Positions 51,431-60,369 are shown, numbered from the stretch's first letter. The stretch: DNA of 64,000 nt from Gemmatimonadota bacterium (GCA_027307165.1 DAHUXM010000021.1:248001-312000); one strand, 5' to 3'. The notes: a model not told the origin generated them from the sequence alone. Program-made: numbers and translations.

Positions 51431-51448
51431 AGAAGGCTGTCGCATTTC

Positions 51449-51460
51449 GTAATCGATTAC
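51449..51460. other. 12-base perfect palindrome in the rplM leader
   Basis: GTAATCGATTAC lies 8 bases before the rplM ATG, inside the predicted leader. It could be a protein-binding site or a weak RNA hairpin; no classic Shine-Dalgarno is visible there. Confidence 0.35.
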
Positions 51461-51468
51461 CTCCCCAA

Positions 51469-51909
51469 ATGAAGACTTTCTCCTCCACCCCGACTGATAT
51501 AGTCCACGATTGGTACATCGTGGATGCGGAAGGCATGGTGCTCGGACGGCTGGCCACAGAAGTGGCGCGCGTCATCCGTGGCAAGCACAAGCCTACGTTT
51601 ACCCCACACATGGATGGGGGCGACCACGTAATCGTGATCAACGCCTCGAAGGTGAAGGTCACGGGTCGCAAGGCGGAGCAGAAGCGTTACTTCCGCCACA
51701 CCGGCTACATGGGCCACGAGCGTTTCACGACGTTCGAGGACATGCTTGGCAAGCATCCGGAGCGCGTCATCGAGCACGCGGTCAATGGCATGCTTCCCAA
51801 GACGGCGCTCGCACGTACGCACATGCGCACAAAGCTGCGCGTTTACCCGGGTGCCAATCACCCGCACAAGGCTCAGCAGCCCAAGCCGCTCACCATCACC
51901 ACCAAGTAA
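51469..51909 (+). CDS. rplM: 50S ribosomal protein L13
   Basis: The 146-residue protein has the L13 pattern: WYIVDAEGMVLGRLATEVARVIRGKHKPTFTPH (in parts), GDHVIVINASKVKVTG, KRYFRHTGYMGH, and the C-terminal KTALARTHMRTKLRVYPGANHPHKAQQP (in parts). L13 binds 23S rRNA and in E. coli represses its own operon. rpsI follows after two bases, the standard rplM-rpsI pair. It has a promoter at 51402. Length is normal. Confidence 0.98.
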   Translation: MKTFSSTPTDIVHDWYIVDAEGMVLGRLATEVARVIRGKHKPTFTPHMDGGDHVIVINASKVKVTGRKAEQKRYFRHTGYMGHERFTTFEDMLGKHPERVIEHAVNGMLPKTALARTHMRTKLRVYPGANHPHKAQQPKPLTITTK

Positions 51910-51911
51910 GC

Positions 51912-52307
51912 ATGCCTGTCGACGGAACAACGCACACGATCGGTCGCCGCAAGGAAGCGGTCTGCCGCGTCTACATTAAGGCTGGCTCGGGCAAGTGGCT
52001 CGTGAACGGCCGCACGCTCGGCGATTACTTCCCGCGTCCTGCGCACGTTTCGACCATCCAGCAGCCGTTCACGGCGACCGACATGCTCGGCCGCTATGAC
52101 GTGACCGCCAACATCGACGGCGGCGGACTGTCGGGTCAGGCAGGGGCGCTGCGCCTCGCGATCGCTCGCGCTCTGGTGAAGGAAGACGAGACGCTCAAGC
52201 CAAAGCTGCGCAGTCTCGGCTTCCTTACTCGCGACGCACGCGTCGTCGAGCGCAAGAAGCCAGGCCGTCCGAAGGCGCGCAAGCGGTTCCAGTTCTCCAA
52301 GCGTTAA
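51912..52307 (+). CDS. rpsI: 30S ribosomal protein S9
   Basis: The 131-residue protein has the S9 sequence GRRKEAVCRVYIKAGSGKWLVNGR and LSGQAGALRLAIARAL, and ends with KARKRFQFSKR, the conserved C-terminal tail that reaches the P-site tRNA. I start at the ATG at 51912, two bases after the rplM stop. A 236-base leader region follows before rpsB. Confidence 0.98.
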   Translation: MPVDGTTHTIGRRKEAVCRVYIKAGSGKWLVNGRTLGDYFPRPAHVSTIQQPFTATDMLGRYDVTANIDGGGLSGQAGALRLAIARALVKEDETLKPKLRSLGFLTRDARVVERKKPGRPKARKRFQFSKR

Positions 52308-52543
52308 ACCCGTTGGGGTCAGCCTCAGTGCCGACCCGGGCGGTGCAGGTATTCAGTTTGTTGTTTTTCGGTTTTCGTTTTTCGTAGTACCGGCACGGGG
52401 TAGTCGGGGCGGCGCATGCGCCGCCCATACGTCGCGCCAAACCACCACTCATCCTCCCCGAGCTTCGACGGGTGCCGGCTTCGGCCGGTCGTCGCGGCGC
52501 TGACGGGAGGAGACGACACCAACCAACCTAAGGAATCAGCAGA
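52308..52543 (+). other. rpsI-rpsB intergenic leader with palindrome and UUCG hairpin
   Basis: This gap has a T-rich tract (52357-52384, with repeated TTTTTCG-like units), a perfect 20-base palindrome GGGCGGCG-CATG-CGCCGCCC (52407-52426) and, before rpsB, the hairpin CCGGC-TTCG-GCCGG around the stable TTCG tetraloop. It then has the AAGGA site before the rpsB ATG. It probably holds the end of the rplM-rpsI transcript and a structured rpsB leader. No ORF in it is credible. Confidence 0.5.
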
Positions 52544-53473
52544 ATGTCCCAGCCAAACCTCGAGCAGCTGCTCGAAGCCGGCGTTCACTTCGGCCACCAG
52601 ACGCGCCGTTGGAACCCGAAGATGCGCAGATTCATCTTCGCCGAGCGCAACGGCATCCATATCATCGATCTCCAGAAGACCCTGCGCCAGCTCGAGCTCG
52701 CGCAGAAGCTCGTGCGCGAAGTCGTCGCGCGCGGCGACCAGGTCCTCTTCGTCTGTACCAAGCGCCAGCTCGTTCCGATCGTAAAGTCGGAAGCAGAGCG
52801 TTGCGGTGCGATGTTCGTGACCGAGCGCTGGCTCGGTGGTCTGCTCACCAACTTCCAGACCGCCAAGAAGCAGCTCCGCAAGCTCAAGGACCTCGACGCT
52901 GGAATCGAGGGTGGCGGCGACTTCGCGAACTACACGAAGAAAGAGCAGCTCATGATGACGCGCCAGCGCGACAAGCTCGCGAAGAATCTGTCCGGCATCA
53001 AGTCGATGACGCGTCTTCCGGGGCTCATGTACGTCATCGATTCCAAGAAGGAGCGCATCGCGGTCGCTGAAGCCAACAAGCTCGGCATCCCGATCGTCGC
53101 ACTGGTCGATACGAATGCGGATCCGGATCTCATCACGGTCCCGGTCGCGAGCAACGACGACGCGATTCGCGCGGTCGAGCTCATGACGTCGGCGATTGCC
53201 GATGCAATCATCGACGCCCGTCGTGAAGCACCAGTTCGTACCGAAGTCGAGGAGTCCGAGTCGTACACGTACAGCTCCGATCGCGGCGCCGAGCCCGAGG
53301 CGGGCGATGAGCGTCGTCGTCGCCGCCGGCCGCGCCGTCGTCGCGCCAATCAGGAAGCGATCGCTGCGCGCCTCAAGGGCGTGCCGGGAGCAGAAGGCGA
53401 GGCCGCTCCGTCGGATGGCGGTGGCGATAGCGGCGACGCCAGCGACAGTGGCGCGGAGCCGGCCGCGGAGTGA
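52544..53473 (+). CDS. rpsB: 30S ribosomal protein S2
   Basis: The 309-residue protein has the S2 hallmark LEAGVHFGHQTRRWNPKMRRFIF (in parts), then LFVCTKRQ, FVTERWLGGLLTNFQT and PIVALVDTNADPDLI. It is longer than the E. coli S2 (about 240 residues): the last 75 or so residues are an extension with an Arg-rich run (ERRRRRRPRRRRANQ) followed by an acidic/Gly/Ser tail. S2 binds on the back of the 30S subunit and recruits S1, whose gene is also in this window. rpsB starts the classic rpsB-tsf-pyrH-frr order. Confidence 0.97.
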   Translation: MSQPNLEQLLEAGVHFGHQTRRWNPKMRRFIFAERNGIHIIDLQKTLRQLELAQKLVREVVARGDQVLFVCTKRQLVPIVKSEAERCGAMFVTERWLGGLLTNFQTAKKQLRKLKDLDAGIEGGGDFANYTKKEQLMMTRQRDKLAKNLSGIKSMTRLPGLMYVIDSKKERIAVAEANKLGIPIVALVDTNADPDLITVPVASNDDAIRAVELMTSAIADAIIDARREAPVRTEVEESESYTYSSDRGAEPEAGDERRRRRRPRRRRANQEAIAARLKGVPGAEGEAAPSDGGGDSGDASDSGAEPAAE

Positions 53474-53491
53474 CTGCGACCGACCAATCTT

Positions 53492-53523
53492 GAACGCCGC
53501 CGCGGATCACCGCGGCGGCGTTC
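53492..53523 (+). terminator. Hairpin between rpsB and tsf (terminator or attenuator)
   Basis: A perfect 14-base stem, GAACGCCGCCGCGG and its reverse complement, surrounds ATCA. It is followed by GTTTG, with too few T for a strong terminator, so partial read-through into tsf is likely. It sits 19 bases after the rpsB stop. Confidence 0.65.
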
Positions 53524-53562
53524 GTTTGACTGACACAGACAATAACCAACCGAAGGCCAACG

Positions 53563-54156
53563 ATGTATACAGCTAAAGACGTGCAGACCCTGCGGCAGCG
53601 CACCGGCGCGGGCATGATGGAATGCAAGAGGGCGCTCGAGGAGATGGGCGGAGATATGGAGAAGGCGGTCGACCATCTTCGCAAGAAGGGAATCGCCAAG
53701 GCCGAGAAGCGCACCGGCAAGCAGACGAGCGAGGGACTGATCTCCAGCTACATTCACCACAACGGCAAGGTGGGCGTTATGGTGGAGATCAATTGCGAGA
53801 CAGACTTCGTCGCCCGCACCGACGATTTCAAGGAGCTCGGGCGTGAGATTGCCCTGCACATCGCCAGTGCTGCCCCGGTGGCAGTCGACAAGAGCGGCGT
53901 GTCGCAGGAGCTGGTCGACCGTGAACGCGCTATCTTCGAGGAGCAGGCCAAGGCGAGCGGCAAGCCGGACGCGATCATTCAGAAGATGGTGGAGGGCAAG
54001 GTCGAGTCGTACTACAAGGAAGTTGCGCTTGTGTCGCAACCGTACGTACGCGAGCCAAAGAAGACGATCGGCGATCTGATCAAGGAAGCGTCGGCCAAGC
54101 TCGGCGAAAACATTCAGGTTCGTCGTTTCACACGATACCAACTGGGCGAGGAGTAA
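53563..54156 (+). CDS. tsf: Elongation factor Ts (short form)
   Basis: EF-Ts exchanges GDP on EF-Tu. The 197-residue protein has the N-terminal UBA domain (VQTLRQRTGAGMMECKRALEE), then AEKRTGKQTSEGLISSYIHHNGKVGVMVEINCETDFVARTDDF (in parts) and a single core domain. It is the short, Thermus-like form, against about 280 residues in E. coli. AAGG precedes the ATG. pyrH follows within seven bases, so tsf and pyrH are probably co-transcribed after the rpsB hairpin. Confidence 0.97.
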   Translation: MYTAKDVQTLRQRTGAGMMECKRALEEMGGDMEKAVDHLRKKGIAKAEKRTGKQTSEGLISSYIHHNGKVGVMVEINCETDFVARTDDFKELGREIALHIASAAPVAVDKSGVSQELVDRERAIFEEQAKASGKPDAIIQKMVEGKVESYYKEVALVSQPYVREPKKTIGDLIKEASAKLGENIQVRRFTRYQLGEE

Positions 54157-54162
54157 AGACGA

Positions 54163-54876
54163 TTGTCCGATCCCAAGCTACGCCGCATTCTACTCAAGCT
54201 CTCCGGTGAAGCGCTCGCCGGTGACAAGGGCTTTGGTTTTGATTTTGATGTGATCTCCGGCTATGCCAACGAGATCAAGAATGTGGTCGACGCTGGGGTC
54301 GGCGTCGGTCTCGTCATCGGCGGCGGAAACATCGTTCGCGGTGCGCAGATCTCGCGCATGGGAATGGACCGGGTCGCCGCCGATTACATGGGAATGCTCG
54401 GCACCGTCGTCAATTCACTCGCGATGCAGGACGTGCTGGAGCGCATCGGGGTGGACACGCGGGTGATGACGGCGATCCGCATGGAAGAGATCGCCGAGCC
54501 GTACATTCGCCGTCGCGCGCTGCGCCACTTCGAGAAGGGGCGCGCGGTGATCTTCGCAGCCGGCACGGGCAATCCTTATTTTTCGACCGATACGGCGGCG
54601 GCGCTAAGGGCGATTCAGATGCGTGCCGACGTCATCATCAAGGCGACGAGTGTGGACGGCGTTTATTCGGCCGATCCCAAGCGCGATCCGAATGCGGTGC
54701 TGTACGAGACGATTTCGTACAACGACGTGATGCAGCGCGAGCTGGGAGTCATGGACCAGACGGCCGTTACATTGTGCAAGGAAAACAGCCTACCGCTCAT
54801 CGTTCTGAACATCAACCATCCCGGGGCGGTCATGAAGGCCGTTTGCGGAGAACCAGTGGGGACGCGCGTATCATGA
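54163..54876 (+). CDS. pyrH: UMP kinase
   Basis: PyrH phosphorylates UMP to UDP and is allosterically regulated by GTP and UTP. The 237-residue protein begins [21 protein letters not shown], with [37 protein letters not shown] (in parts) and [15 protein letters not shown], all family motifs of the amino-acid-kinase fold. The start is TTG at 54163, with GGAG in the end of tsf. It forms an ATGA overlap with frr. Confidence 0.97.
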   Translation: MSDPKLRRILLKLSGEALAGDKGFGFDFDVISGYANEIKNVVDAGVGVGLVIGGGNIVRGAQISRMGMDRVAADYMGMLGTVVNSLAMQDVLERIGVDTRVMTAIRMEEIAEPYIRRRALRHFEKGRAVIFAAGTGNPYFSTDTAAALRAIQMRADVIIKATSVDGVYSADPKRDPNAVLYETISYNDVMQRELGVMDQTAVTLCKENSLPLIVLNINHPGAVMKAVCGEPVGTRVS

Positions 54877-55427
54877 CGACGATTCCGCAGATTGCAAAGG
54901 ATTCACGCGCCGCGATGGACAAGGCGATCGAGAACTCGAAGCGCGAGTTCAGCTCGATCCGGTCCGGCAAGGCGTCGCCCAACATGCTCGACAGCATCCG
55001 CGTCGACGTGTACGGCCAGCAGATGCAGCTCAATCAGGTCGCGAGTGTCGCATCACCCGATCCGCGCTCACTTCTCGTCACTCCATACGACAAGGGTCAG
55101 CTCAAGGCCATCGAGAAGGCGATCCGGGAATCGGATCTGGGACTCGATCCGAGCACGCAGGGCGGCCTCATCCGGGTTCCGCTTCCATCGATGAACGAGC
55201 AGCGTCGAAAGGATCTCGTCAAGGTGGTGCACAAGCTCGCCGAGGACGGCCGCATCGGCATCCGTCACGCGCGCACCGATGGCCGCGAAAAGCTCAAGAA
55301 GCTCGACAAGGTATCCGAGGACGAAGTGAAGGCGGCGGAGAGAGATCTCCAGAAGGCGCACGACGAGCACATGGCACAGCTGGAGTCGCTGCTCAAGGCG
55401 AAAGAAGCGGAAATCATGGAAGTCTGA
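54873..55427 (+). CDS. frr: Ribosome recycling factor
   Basis: RRF with EF-G splits the post-termination ribosome. The 184-residue protein has the tRNA-mimic helices: [34 protein letters not shown] (in parts), [18 protein letters not shown], and LTKERRKDLVK-like [24 protein letters not shown], ending in a long helix. I chose the ATG at 54873 overlapping the pyrH stop. cdsA follows after eight bases, without the uppS gene often found between them. Confidence 0.97.
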   Translation: MTTIPQIAKDSRAAMDKAIENSKREFSSIRSGKASPNMLDSIRVDVYGQQMQLNQVASVASPDPRSLLVTPYDKGQLKAIEKAIRESDLGLDPSTQGGLIRVPLPSMNEQRRKDLVKVVHKLAEDGRIGIRHARTDGREKLKKLDKVSEDEVKAAERDLQKAHDEHMAQLESLLKAKEAEIMEV

Positions 55428-55435
55428 CGCAGGTC

Positions 55436-56290
55436 GTGTCAGAACTTTCCAGACGCATTCTCTTCGCGGTAATCGCCGCGCCTGCCGGGATAGCCATCGT
55501 CTATCTCGGCGGACCATTCCTCGCCACTCTGCTCTCGGTAATTGCAGCGCTCGGCGCGTGGGAATTCTGTCGCATCGCCCGTGCGTCGGGTGCGCAGCCA
55601 TTCGACGCGGCCGCGATCGTCGGCGCGGCAGCGATCCCGTTGCTGGTTTACGGCGTGCAGCTCCGCCTTCTCGCGCCGACGTGGACCCACGCCGTCGTCG
55701 CTGGGCTCGCCGTGTTTGCCGCGACGATCTTCAGACGCGGAATCGGCGGGCGACCGCTGCTCGCCGCTGCCACGACGGTGTTCTGCGTCGCGTATCTCGG
55801 ACTCGTCGCGTACGTGTTCGATCTGCGATACGATGATTACATAATCGACGCGCGCGGCGGAACCGCGCTCGCCATGTTTCCGATTCTGCTGACATGGGCG
55901 ACGGACGTCGGTGCGTACGCGTTCGGCCGATTGCTTGGCTCGCACAAGCTGATGCCGTCGGTCAGCCCCGGCAAGACGATCGAGGGGGCGTTCGGCGGAT
56001 TGGTTCTCGCTGTCCTGATCGCGTTATTGTACGTGAGCTACGTGCTGCATCCCATGGCACAACTGTCTCTGCGCCCTCTCGCCATCGTCGTGTTTGCGGT
56101 ATGCATAAGTGCTGTCGCACAGGTCGGCGATCTTGCAGAGTCGCTGATAAAGCGCGAGGCGGGCATCAAGGACAGTTCGGCGCTGATTCCGGGACACGGC
56201 GGCGTGCTGGATCGTTTCGACAGCCTGCTGTTCGTTCTTCCCGTTGCGGTGCTGCTGTTGCGCGCAATGCTCATTCCGGCGCCAGTGTGA
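55436..56290 (+). CDS. cdsA: Phosphatidate cytidylyltransferase
   Basis: CdsA makes CDP-diacylglycerol, the precursor of all major phospholipids. The 284-residue polytopic membrane protein has about eight helices and the C-terminal signature with ESLIKREAGIKDSSALIPGHGGVLDRFDSLLF (in parts), where the Lys-Asp and PGHGG-DR-D residues are catalytic. SPGKTIEGAFGG is also present. The GTG start at 55436 is eight bases after frr. The TGA overlaps the dxr GTG by three bases. Confidence 0.95.
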   Translation: MSELSRRILFAVIAAPAGIAIVYLGGPFLATLLSVIAALGAWEFCRIARASGAQPFDAAAIVGAAAIPLLVYGVQLRLLAPTWTHAVVAGLAVFAATIFRRGIGGRPLLAAATTVFCVAYLGLVAYVFDLRYDDYIIDARGGTALAMFPILLTWATDVGAYAFGRLLGSHKLMPSVSPGKTIEGAFGGLVLAVLIALLYVSYVLHPMAQLSLRPLAIVVFAVCISAVAQVGDLAESLIKREAGIKDSSALIPGHGGVLDRFDSLLFVLPVAVLLLRAMLIPAPV

Positions 56291-57417
56291 GACCGCGCGG
56301 GATCGCGATACTCGGCTCGACTGGCTCGATAGGTACGGCCACGCTCCGGGTAATCGCGCGGCACGCGGATGAGTTTCGCGTCGTTGCGCTTACTGCGTTC
56401 GGCAACGCAACATTGCTTGGCGAACAGGCGGACTCGACCGATCCGCGGTATGTCGGAATCGTCACGCCAGGCGGCGACGCGGATCGCGCATGGGCTACCG
56501 GTGCCGAATGCCTGATCGAAGCAGCCACGCGTCCGGACGTGGACGTGGTGGTGAATGCAGTCGTCGGCGCCGCGGGCTTGCAGGCGACGCTCGCTGCCCT
56601 GCGCGCGGGCAAGCGCGTCGCGCTTGCGAACAAGGAATCGCTCGTGATCGGCGGTGAGTTCGTGCTACGCGCGTGCCACGAGGGGGGCGGCGAGATCGTT
56701 CCGGTGGACAGCGAGCACAGCGCGATCATGCAGTGCATCGGTGCGCGGCCGGAGAGCGAGATCAGCCGCCTCATTCTCACGGCGTCCGGGGGGCCGTTCC
56801 GCGAATGGGACGCTGAGCGCATCGCGCAGGCAACTGTGCAGGATGCGCTGAATCATCCGACATGGACGATGGGTCGGAAGATCACCGTGGACAGCGCGAC
56901 GCTCGCGAACAAGGCGCTGGAAGTGATCGAAGCCCATTATCTGTTCGACGTGCCGTACGACCGTATAGACGTTGTGGTTCATCCACAGAGCATCATACAT
57001 TCGTTTGTCGAATTTGTGGATGGGAGTGTGCTCGCGCAGCTCGGATTCCCGACCATGGAGCTGCCGATCCTGTACGCGTTGACGCATCCAGGCCGTGTTG
57101 CCGACGCGCCGGCGCGCCGGTTCGATCCGGCGGCTGCATCGCCGCTCACATTCGAGCCCGTCGATGTCGAACGGTTTCCATCGCTCGCGCTGGGCATTCA
57201 GGCGGGACGCAGTGGCGGAGTGGCGCCCGCGGTATTCAACGGCGCCAACGAGCAGGCTGTTTGCCTCTTCCTGGCTGGTGCCATCGGCTTTCCGGACGTT
57301 CCGCGAGCGATTGAATCCGCGCTTGCCGCCCTGTCCGGCCTTCCCGCCGAGTCGATCGACGACGTCGCAGCCGCGGACGGCGCCGCAAGGGCGCACGTGG
57401 TGGAGCTTTTCCGCTAG
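56287..57417 (+). CDS. dxr: 1-deoxy-D-xylulose 5-phosphate reductoisomerase
   Basis: DXR converts DXP to MEP, the committed step of the MEP isoprenoid pathway, and is the fosmidomycin target. The 376-residue protein has the NADPH motif ILGSTGSIGTATL, ALANKESLVIGGE, the metal and substrate segment VPVDSEHSAIMQCIG, TASGGPFR, MGRKITVDSATLANKALEVIEAHYLF (in parts) and VHPQSIIHSFVEF. I use GTG 56287, which overlaps the cdsA TGA, since the upstream in-frame extension falls inside cdsA. It is followed by a histidine kinase gene and not directly by rseP. Confidence 0.97.
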   Translation: MRPRGIAILGSTGSIGTATLRVIARHADEFRVVALTAFGNATLLGEQADSTDPRYVGIVTPGGDADRAWATGAECLIEAATRPDVDVVVNAVVGAAGLQATLAALRAGKRVALANKESLVIGGEFVLRACHEGGGEIVPVDSEHSAIMQCIGARPESEISRLILTASGGPFREWDAERIAQATVQDALNHPTWTMGRKITVDSATLANKALEVIEAHYLFDVPYDRIDVVVHPQSIIHSFVEFVDGSVLAQLGFPTMELPILYALTHPGRVADAPARRFDPAAASPLTFEPVDVERFPSLALGIQAGRSGGVAPAVFNGANEQAVCLFLAGAIGFPDVPRAIESALAALSGLPAESIDDVAAADGAARAHVVELFR

Positions 57418-57522
57418 TGTGGGCGGCCCCGGGTCCCGGTTCTGATGTATGTTTGTTGTAGGGCGGCTACTCTGCGCGGTGAGCTTCCGCGACGCGACGA
57501 ATACGGTGACGGTTGAAAAAAC

Positions 57523-58728
57523 GTGACTCTGACTGAAGACTGTCCGCTCGCAGAGGTCCTTGCATTGCGTCTCCGTGAGTCGCGCGACGAGCTGACGGCG
57601 CGCTGGCTCGATCGCATCGCGGCGCGCGTGTCGGTCGATGCGAATCGGATATTTCCATCCGCCGATCTCCTGGATCATGTCCCCGTTCTGATCGACGGAA
57701 TAGCGGGTTACGTCGCCAATTCCTCATCCATCGTCTCCGCCGACATGTCAGTTGTGGACAAGGCGCGAGAGCTTGGCGGGCTGCGTCACACGCAGGGCTT
57801 CGATCAGTACGAGATTCTCAAGGAGTTCGAGATCCTTGGTGGAATCCTGTTGACGTTCGTTGGCGAGGTGGCCGGCCGGAGCGAAGTGAAGTGCACCAAC
57901 GACGAGCTGATGGCCTGTGCACAGCGCGTCTACCATGCCGTTTGCCTGATCCAGGAGGCGACGTCGACGCAATTTCTGCAGTTGGTCACCGACCGGGTTG
58001 CGGAGCGCGAAGAACGGCTGCGTGCATTCAATCGTGCGCTGACGCATGAGTTTCGGAATCGCATCGGCGCGTGTCTCGGTGCGGGACAGATTCTGCAGAT
58101 ATCCGATATTGACCAGGAAAAGCGCGCCGAGCTCGCCGCGGTGGTCGTCCGCAACGTACGCGGCATGCAGGGAATCCTCGACAATCTGCTGGAGCTCACG
58201 CGCGTTGGCGCGGACGCCCGGCAACACAGGCACGTGCGGCTGCCGGGCGCTGCAGCCGAGGTAGGCAGAGAGTTGCGTGAGATGGCGGCGGCGCAGGGGA
58301 TAACGCTACGCTTCAGCGAAGATCTTCCAGACGTCGAAGTTGCCGCAGCGGCGATCGAGTTGTGTCTCACCAATCTCGTCTCGAACGCCATCAAGTACAG
58401 CGATCCGTCGGAGCCTCATCCGTGGATCGAAGTGCGAGGCGCGCTCGAAACGGCGGACGACGGCGAGACCGAGGTCGTCGTGGAGGTTGTGGACAACGGG
58501 CTTGGTGTGCCCGAAGCCGAGCGTGACCGGCTGTTCGAACGGTTCTATCGGGCAAGTCACGGTGAGCGGGAGATAGAGGGCACCGGCCTGGGCCTCAGCA
58601 TCGTGCGTGAGACGGTGAAGTCGCTCGGGGGGCGCGTCTGGGCTCGTTTCCCCGGAAAAGGATCGGTGTTTGCCTTCTCGCTTCCCTGGCGTCGGCAAGA
58701 GGATGCGGCGGCTCTCGCCGCGGAATGA
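57523..58728 (+). CDS. Cytosolic histidine kinase with RsbRD-like N-terminal region
   Basis: The 401-residue protein has no transmembrane segment. Its N-terminal 160 residues are helical and resemble RsbRD-type stress-sensor domains (LRESRDELTARWLDRI, LDHVPVLIDGIAGYV). The dimerisation box has LTHEFRNRIGA with His175, then a HATPase domain with N-box LTNLVSNAIKY, VDNGLGVPEAERDRLFERFYRA and GTGLGLSIVRE. The GTG start is 105 bases after dxr. It separates dxr from rseP, which are usually adjacent. No response regulator is beside it; the target is unknown. Confidence 0.87.
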   Translation: MTLTEDCPLAEVLALRLRESRDELTARWLDRIAARVSVDANRIFPSADLLDHVPVLIDGIAGYVANSSSIVSADMSVVDKARELGGLRHTQGFDQYEILKEFEILGGILLTFVGEVAGRSEVKCTNDELMACAQRVYHAVCLIQEATSTQFLQLVTDRVAEREERLRAFNRALTHEFRNRIGACLGAGQILQISDIDQEKRAELAAVVVRNVRGMQGILDNLLELTRVGADARQHRHVRLPGAAAEVGRELREMAAAQGITLRFSEDLPDVEVAAAAIELCLTNLVSNAIKYSDPSEPHPWIEVRGALETADDGETEVVVEVVDNGLGVPEAERDRLFERFYRASHGEREIEGTGLGLSIVRETVKSLGGRVWARFPGKGSVFAFSLPWRRQEDAAALAAE

Positions 58729-58830
58729 TCCGCGCCCAGCGGACGCCAGCGCGGCGCTAAATTACAGCCGTACGGATCCCGCACATACGGACGGCCATCG
58801 GGGCTGACCGAATCCATTTCATCCCCAGTC

Positions 58831-59985
58831 ATGCTAGTCTGGCTCGCACCTGTATTTGTCCTGGGAATCGTGGTTTTTGTCCACGAATTCGGCCATTTTC
58901 TTGCCGCGAAAGCGTTCGGCGTCTATGCGCCGCGGTTCTCGATCGGCTTCGGCCCCGCCATCGCGAAGAAACGCTTCGGCGAGACGGAGTACCGGATCGG
59001 GATTCTGCCCATCGGTGGATACGTTCGGATGGCCTCGCGGCTGGACGAGACGAGCGCCGTGCTGGAAGGCGGTGGGGAGCTGGTCGCTGACGCCGACAAC
59101 CTGGATCCCGACGAGATGATCCCGTTCGGCTCCAAGCCGGTGCCCGAGGATCGCTGGTTCGAGTCCAAGTCGCTCCCGGCGAGGTTGATCATAATGCTCG
59201 CCGGCGTGACGATGAACGTGGTTCTGGGTTGGGCGATAAACGTCGCGCTCGTAAAGACTTACGAGCACGCGGCGACAAGTCGCCTGAGCCTCGTTGTGGC
59301 CGATAAACCAGCCGCCATCGCCGGTTTTCAGAAGGGCGACAGCATCGTCGCGGTGAACGGGGCGCCGATCGGCGGATGGGATGATTTCGTCGCGGTCATC
59401 AAGCGTTCCAGCGGGACGCCGGTAGCGGTGAAGGTGCTGCGCGGCACGACGCCGCTGTCACTGAGCGTAACGCCTGTCTCCGATACGGTCACGGATCCGA
59501 GTACCGGAACCGTGAGCCGGGAAGGACGCATCGGCGTTGCGGCGGGCCAGAGCGACGAGACCGTCGGGATCGGACGGGCGGTGGTGGATGGCAGCCAGGC
59601 GACGCTCGACATGGGCACTCTGGTCTTCACGTCGTTGCGCAGGATCGCGACGCGTCAGACCTCGGTGTCGGAGCTGGGCGGGCCGATCCTGATCGCGCAA
59701 TCGTCGGTTCAGGCGGCAAAGCAGGGTGGCTCCGTGCTGTTCTACCTGATAGCGCTGCTGAGCGTGAACCTGGCGGTATTCAACCTGCTGCCGGTCCCGA
59801 TTCTGGATGGCGGTCAGATCGTGGTTCAGGTCGTCGAGGCGGCCCGCGGGCAGCCGCTGAGCGACAGGGCGCGTGAGAACGTGGCTCGTGTGGGGCTGGC
59901 GCTCATTCTGGCGCTGTTCGTAATGGTGACCTTCAACGACATCAAGCGGCTGGTCGTCGGGGTCGTTGCGGGGCACGCCGGGTAA
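58831..59985 (+). CDS. rseP: RseP-type site-2 protease (M50 with PDZ domain)
   Basis: The 384-residue integral membrane protease has the HExxH site HEFGH (18-22) in its first helix, GFGPAIAKKR and PIGGYVRM, one PDZ domain (residues about 150-215, IAGFQKGDSIVAVNGAPIGGW) and the third motif NLLPVPILDGGQ. RseP cleaves anti-sigma factors such as RseA and remnant signal peptides in the inner membrane. It is at the expected position after cdsA-dxr, but a histidine kinase gene intervenes. Length is shorter than in E. coli (450), with a single PDZ domain. Confidence 0.94.
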   Translation: MLVWLAPVFVLGIVVFVHEFGHFLAAKAFGVYAPRFSIGFGPAIAKKRFGETEYRIGILPIGGYVRMASRLDETSAVLEGGGELVADADNLDPDEMIPFGSKPVPEDRWFESKSLPARLIIMLAGVTMNVVLGWAINVALVKTYEHAATSRLSLVVADKPAAIAGFQKGDSIVAVNGAPIGGWDDFVAVIKRSSGTPVAVKVLRGTTPLSLSVTPVSDTVTDPSTGTVSREGRIGVAAGQSDETVGIGRAVVDGSQATLDMGTLVFTSLRRIATRQTSVSELGGPILIAQSSVQAAKQGGSVLFYLIALLSVNLAVFNLLPVPILDGGQIVVQVVEAARGQPLSDRARENVARVGLALILALFVMVTFNDIKRLVVGVVAGHAG

Positions 59986-60090
59986 GGACTCCTGGCCTAC
60001 CGTCCCACTCCCAAACAGCTTAGTTTTAAAGGCTTACCGCGAAATTAGAAGACCCGACGCGCAGACCGCGCGACACGCACACCCTGTTAC

Positions 60091-60351
60091 ATGGCTTTCG
60101 ACAAGACTCCGACAATCGAGAAATACCGCGCGAGCGAGACCGATACCGGTTCCTCACGCGTCCAGGTGGCCGTCCTGACCGACCGGATCAACTACCTGAA
60201 CGAGCACTTCAAGACCCACAAGAAGGATCACCACAGCCGTCGTGGGCTACTGAAGATGGTTGGCCGGCGTCGCCGGCTTCTCGACTACATGAAGCGGACC
60301 GAAGTTGAGGGGTATCGCCAGCTCATCGCCGAGCTCGGGCTCCGTTACTAA
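60091..60351 (+). CDS. rpsO: 30S ribosomal protein S15
   Basis: The 86-residue protein has the S15 pattern: [56 protein letters not shown] (in parts). It is two or three residues shorter than the usual 88-89 because the final basic residues are missing. S15 binds the 16S central domain and represses its own translation in E. coli. pnp follows after a hairpin, as in many bacteria. Confidence 0.97.
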   Translation: MAFDKTPTIEKYRASETDTGSSRVQVAVLTDRINYLNEHFKTHKKDHHSRRGLLKMVGRRRRLLDYMKRTEVEGYRQLIAELGLRY

Positions 60352-60369
60352 CACGAAAGTTGAACGGGA

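Noticed and set aside
53524-53562. TTGACT near the rpsB-tsf junction as a tsf promoter
   Set aside because: The nearest TAACCA lies at a spacing of about 11 bases, too short for a sigma-70 promoter.
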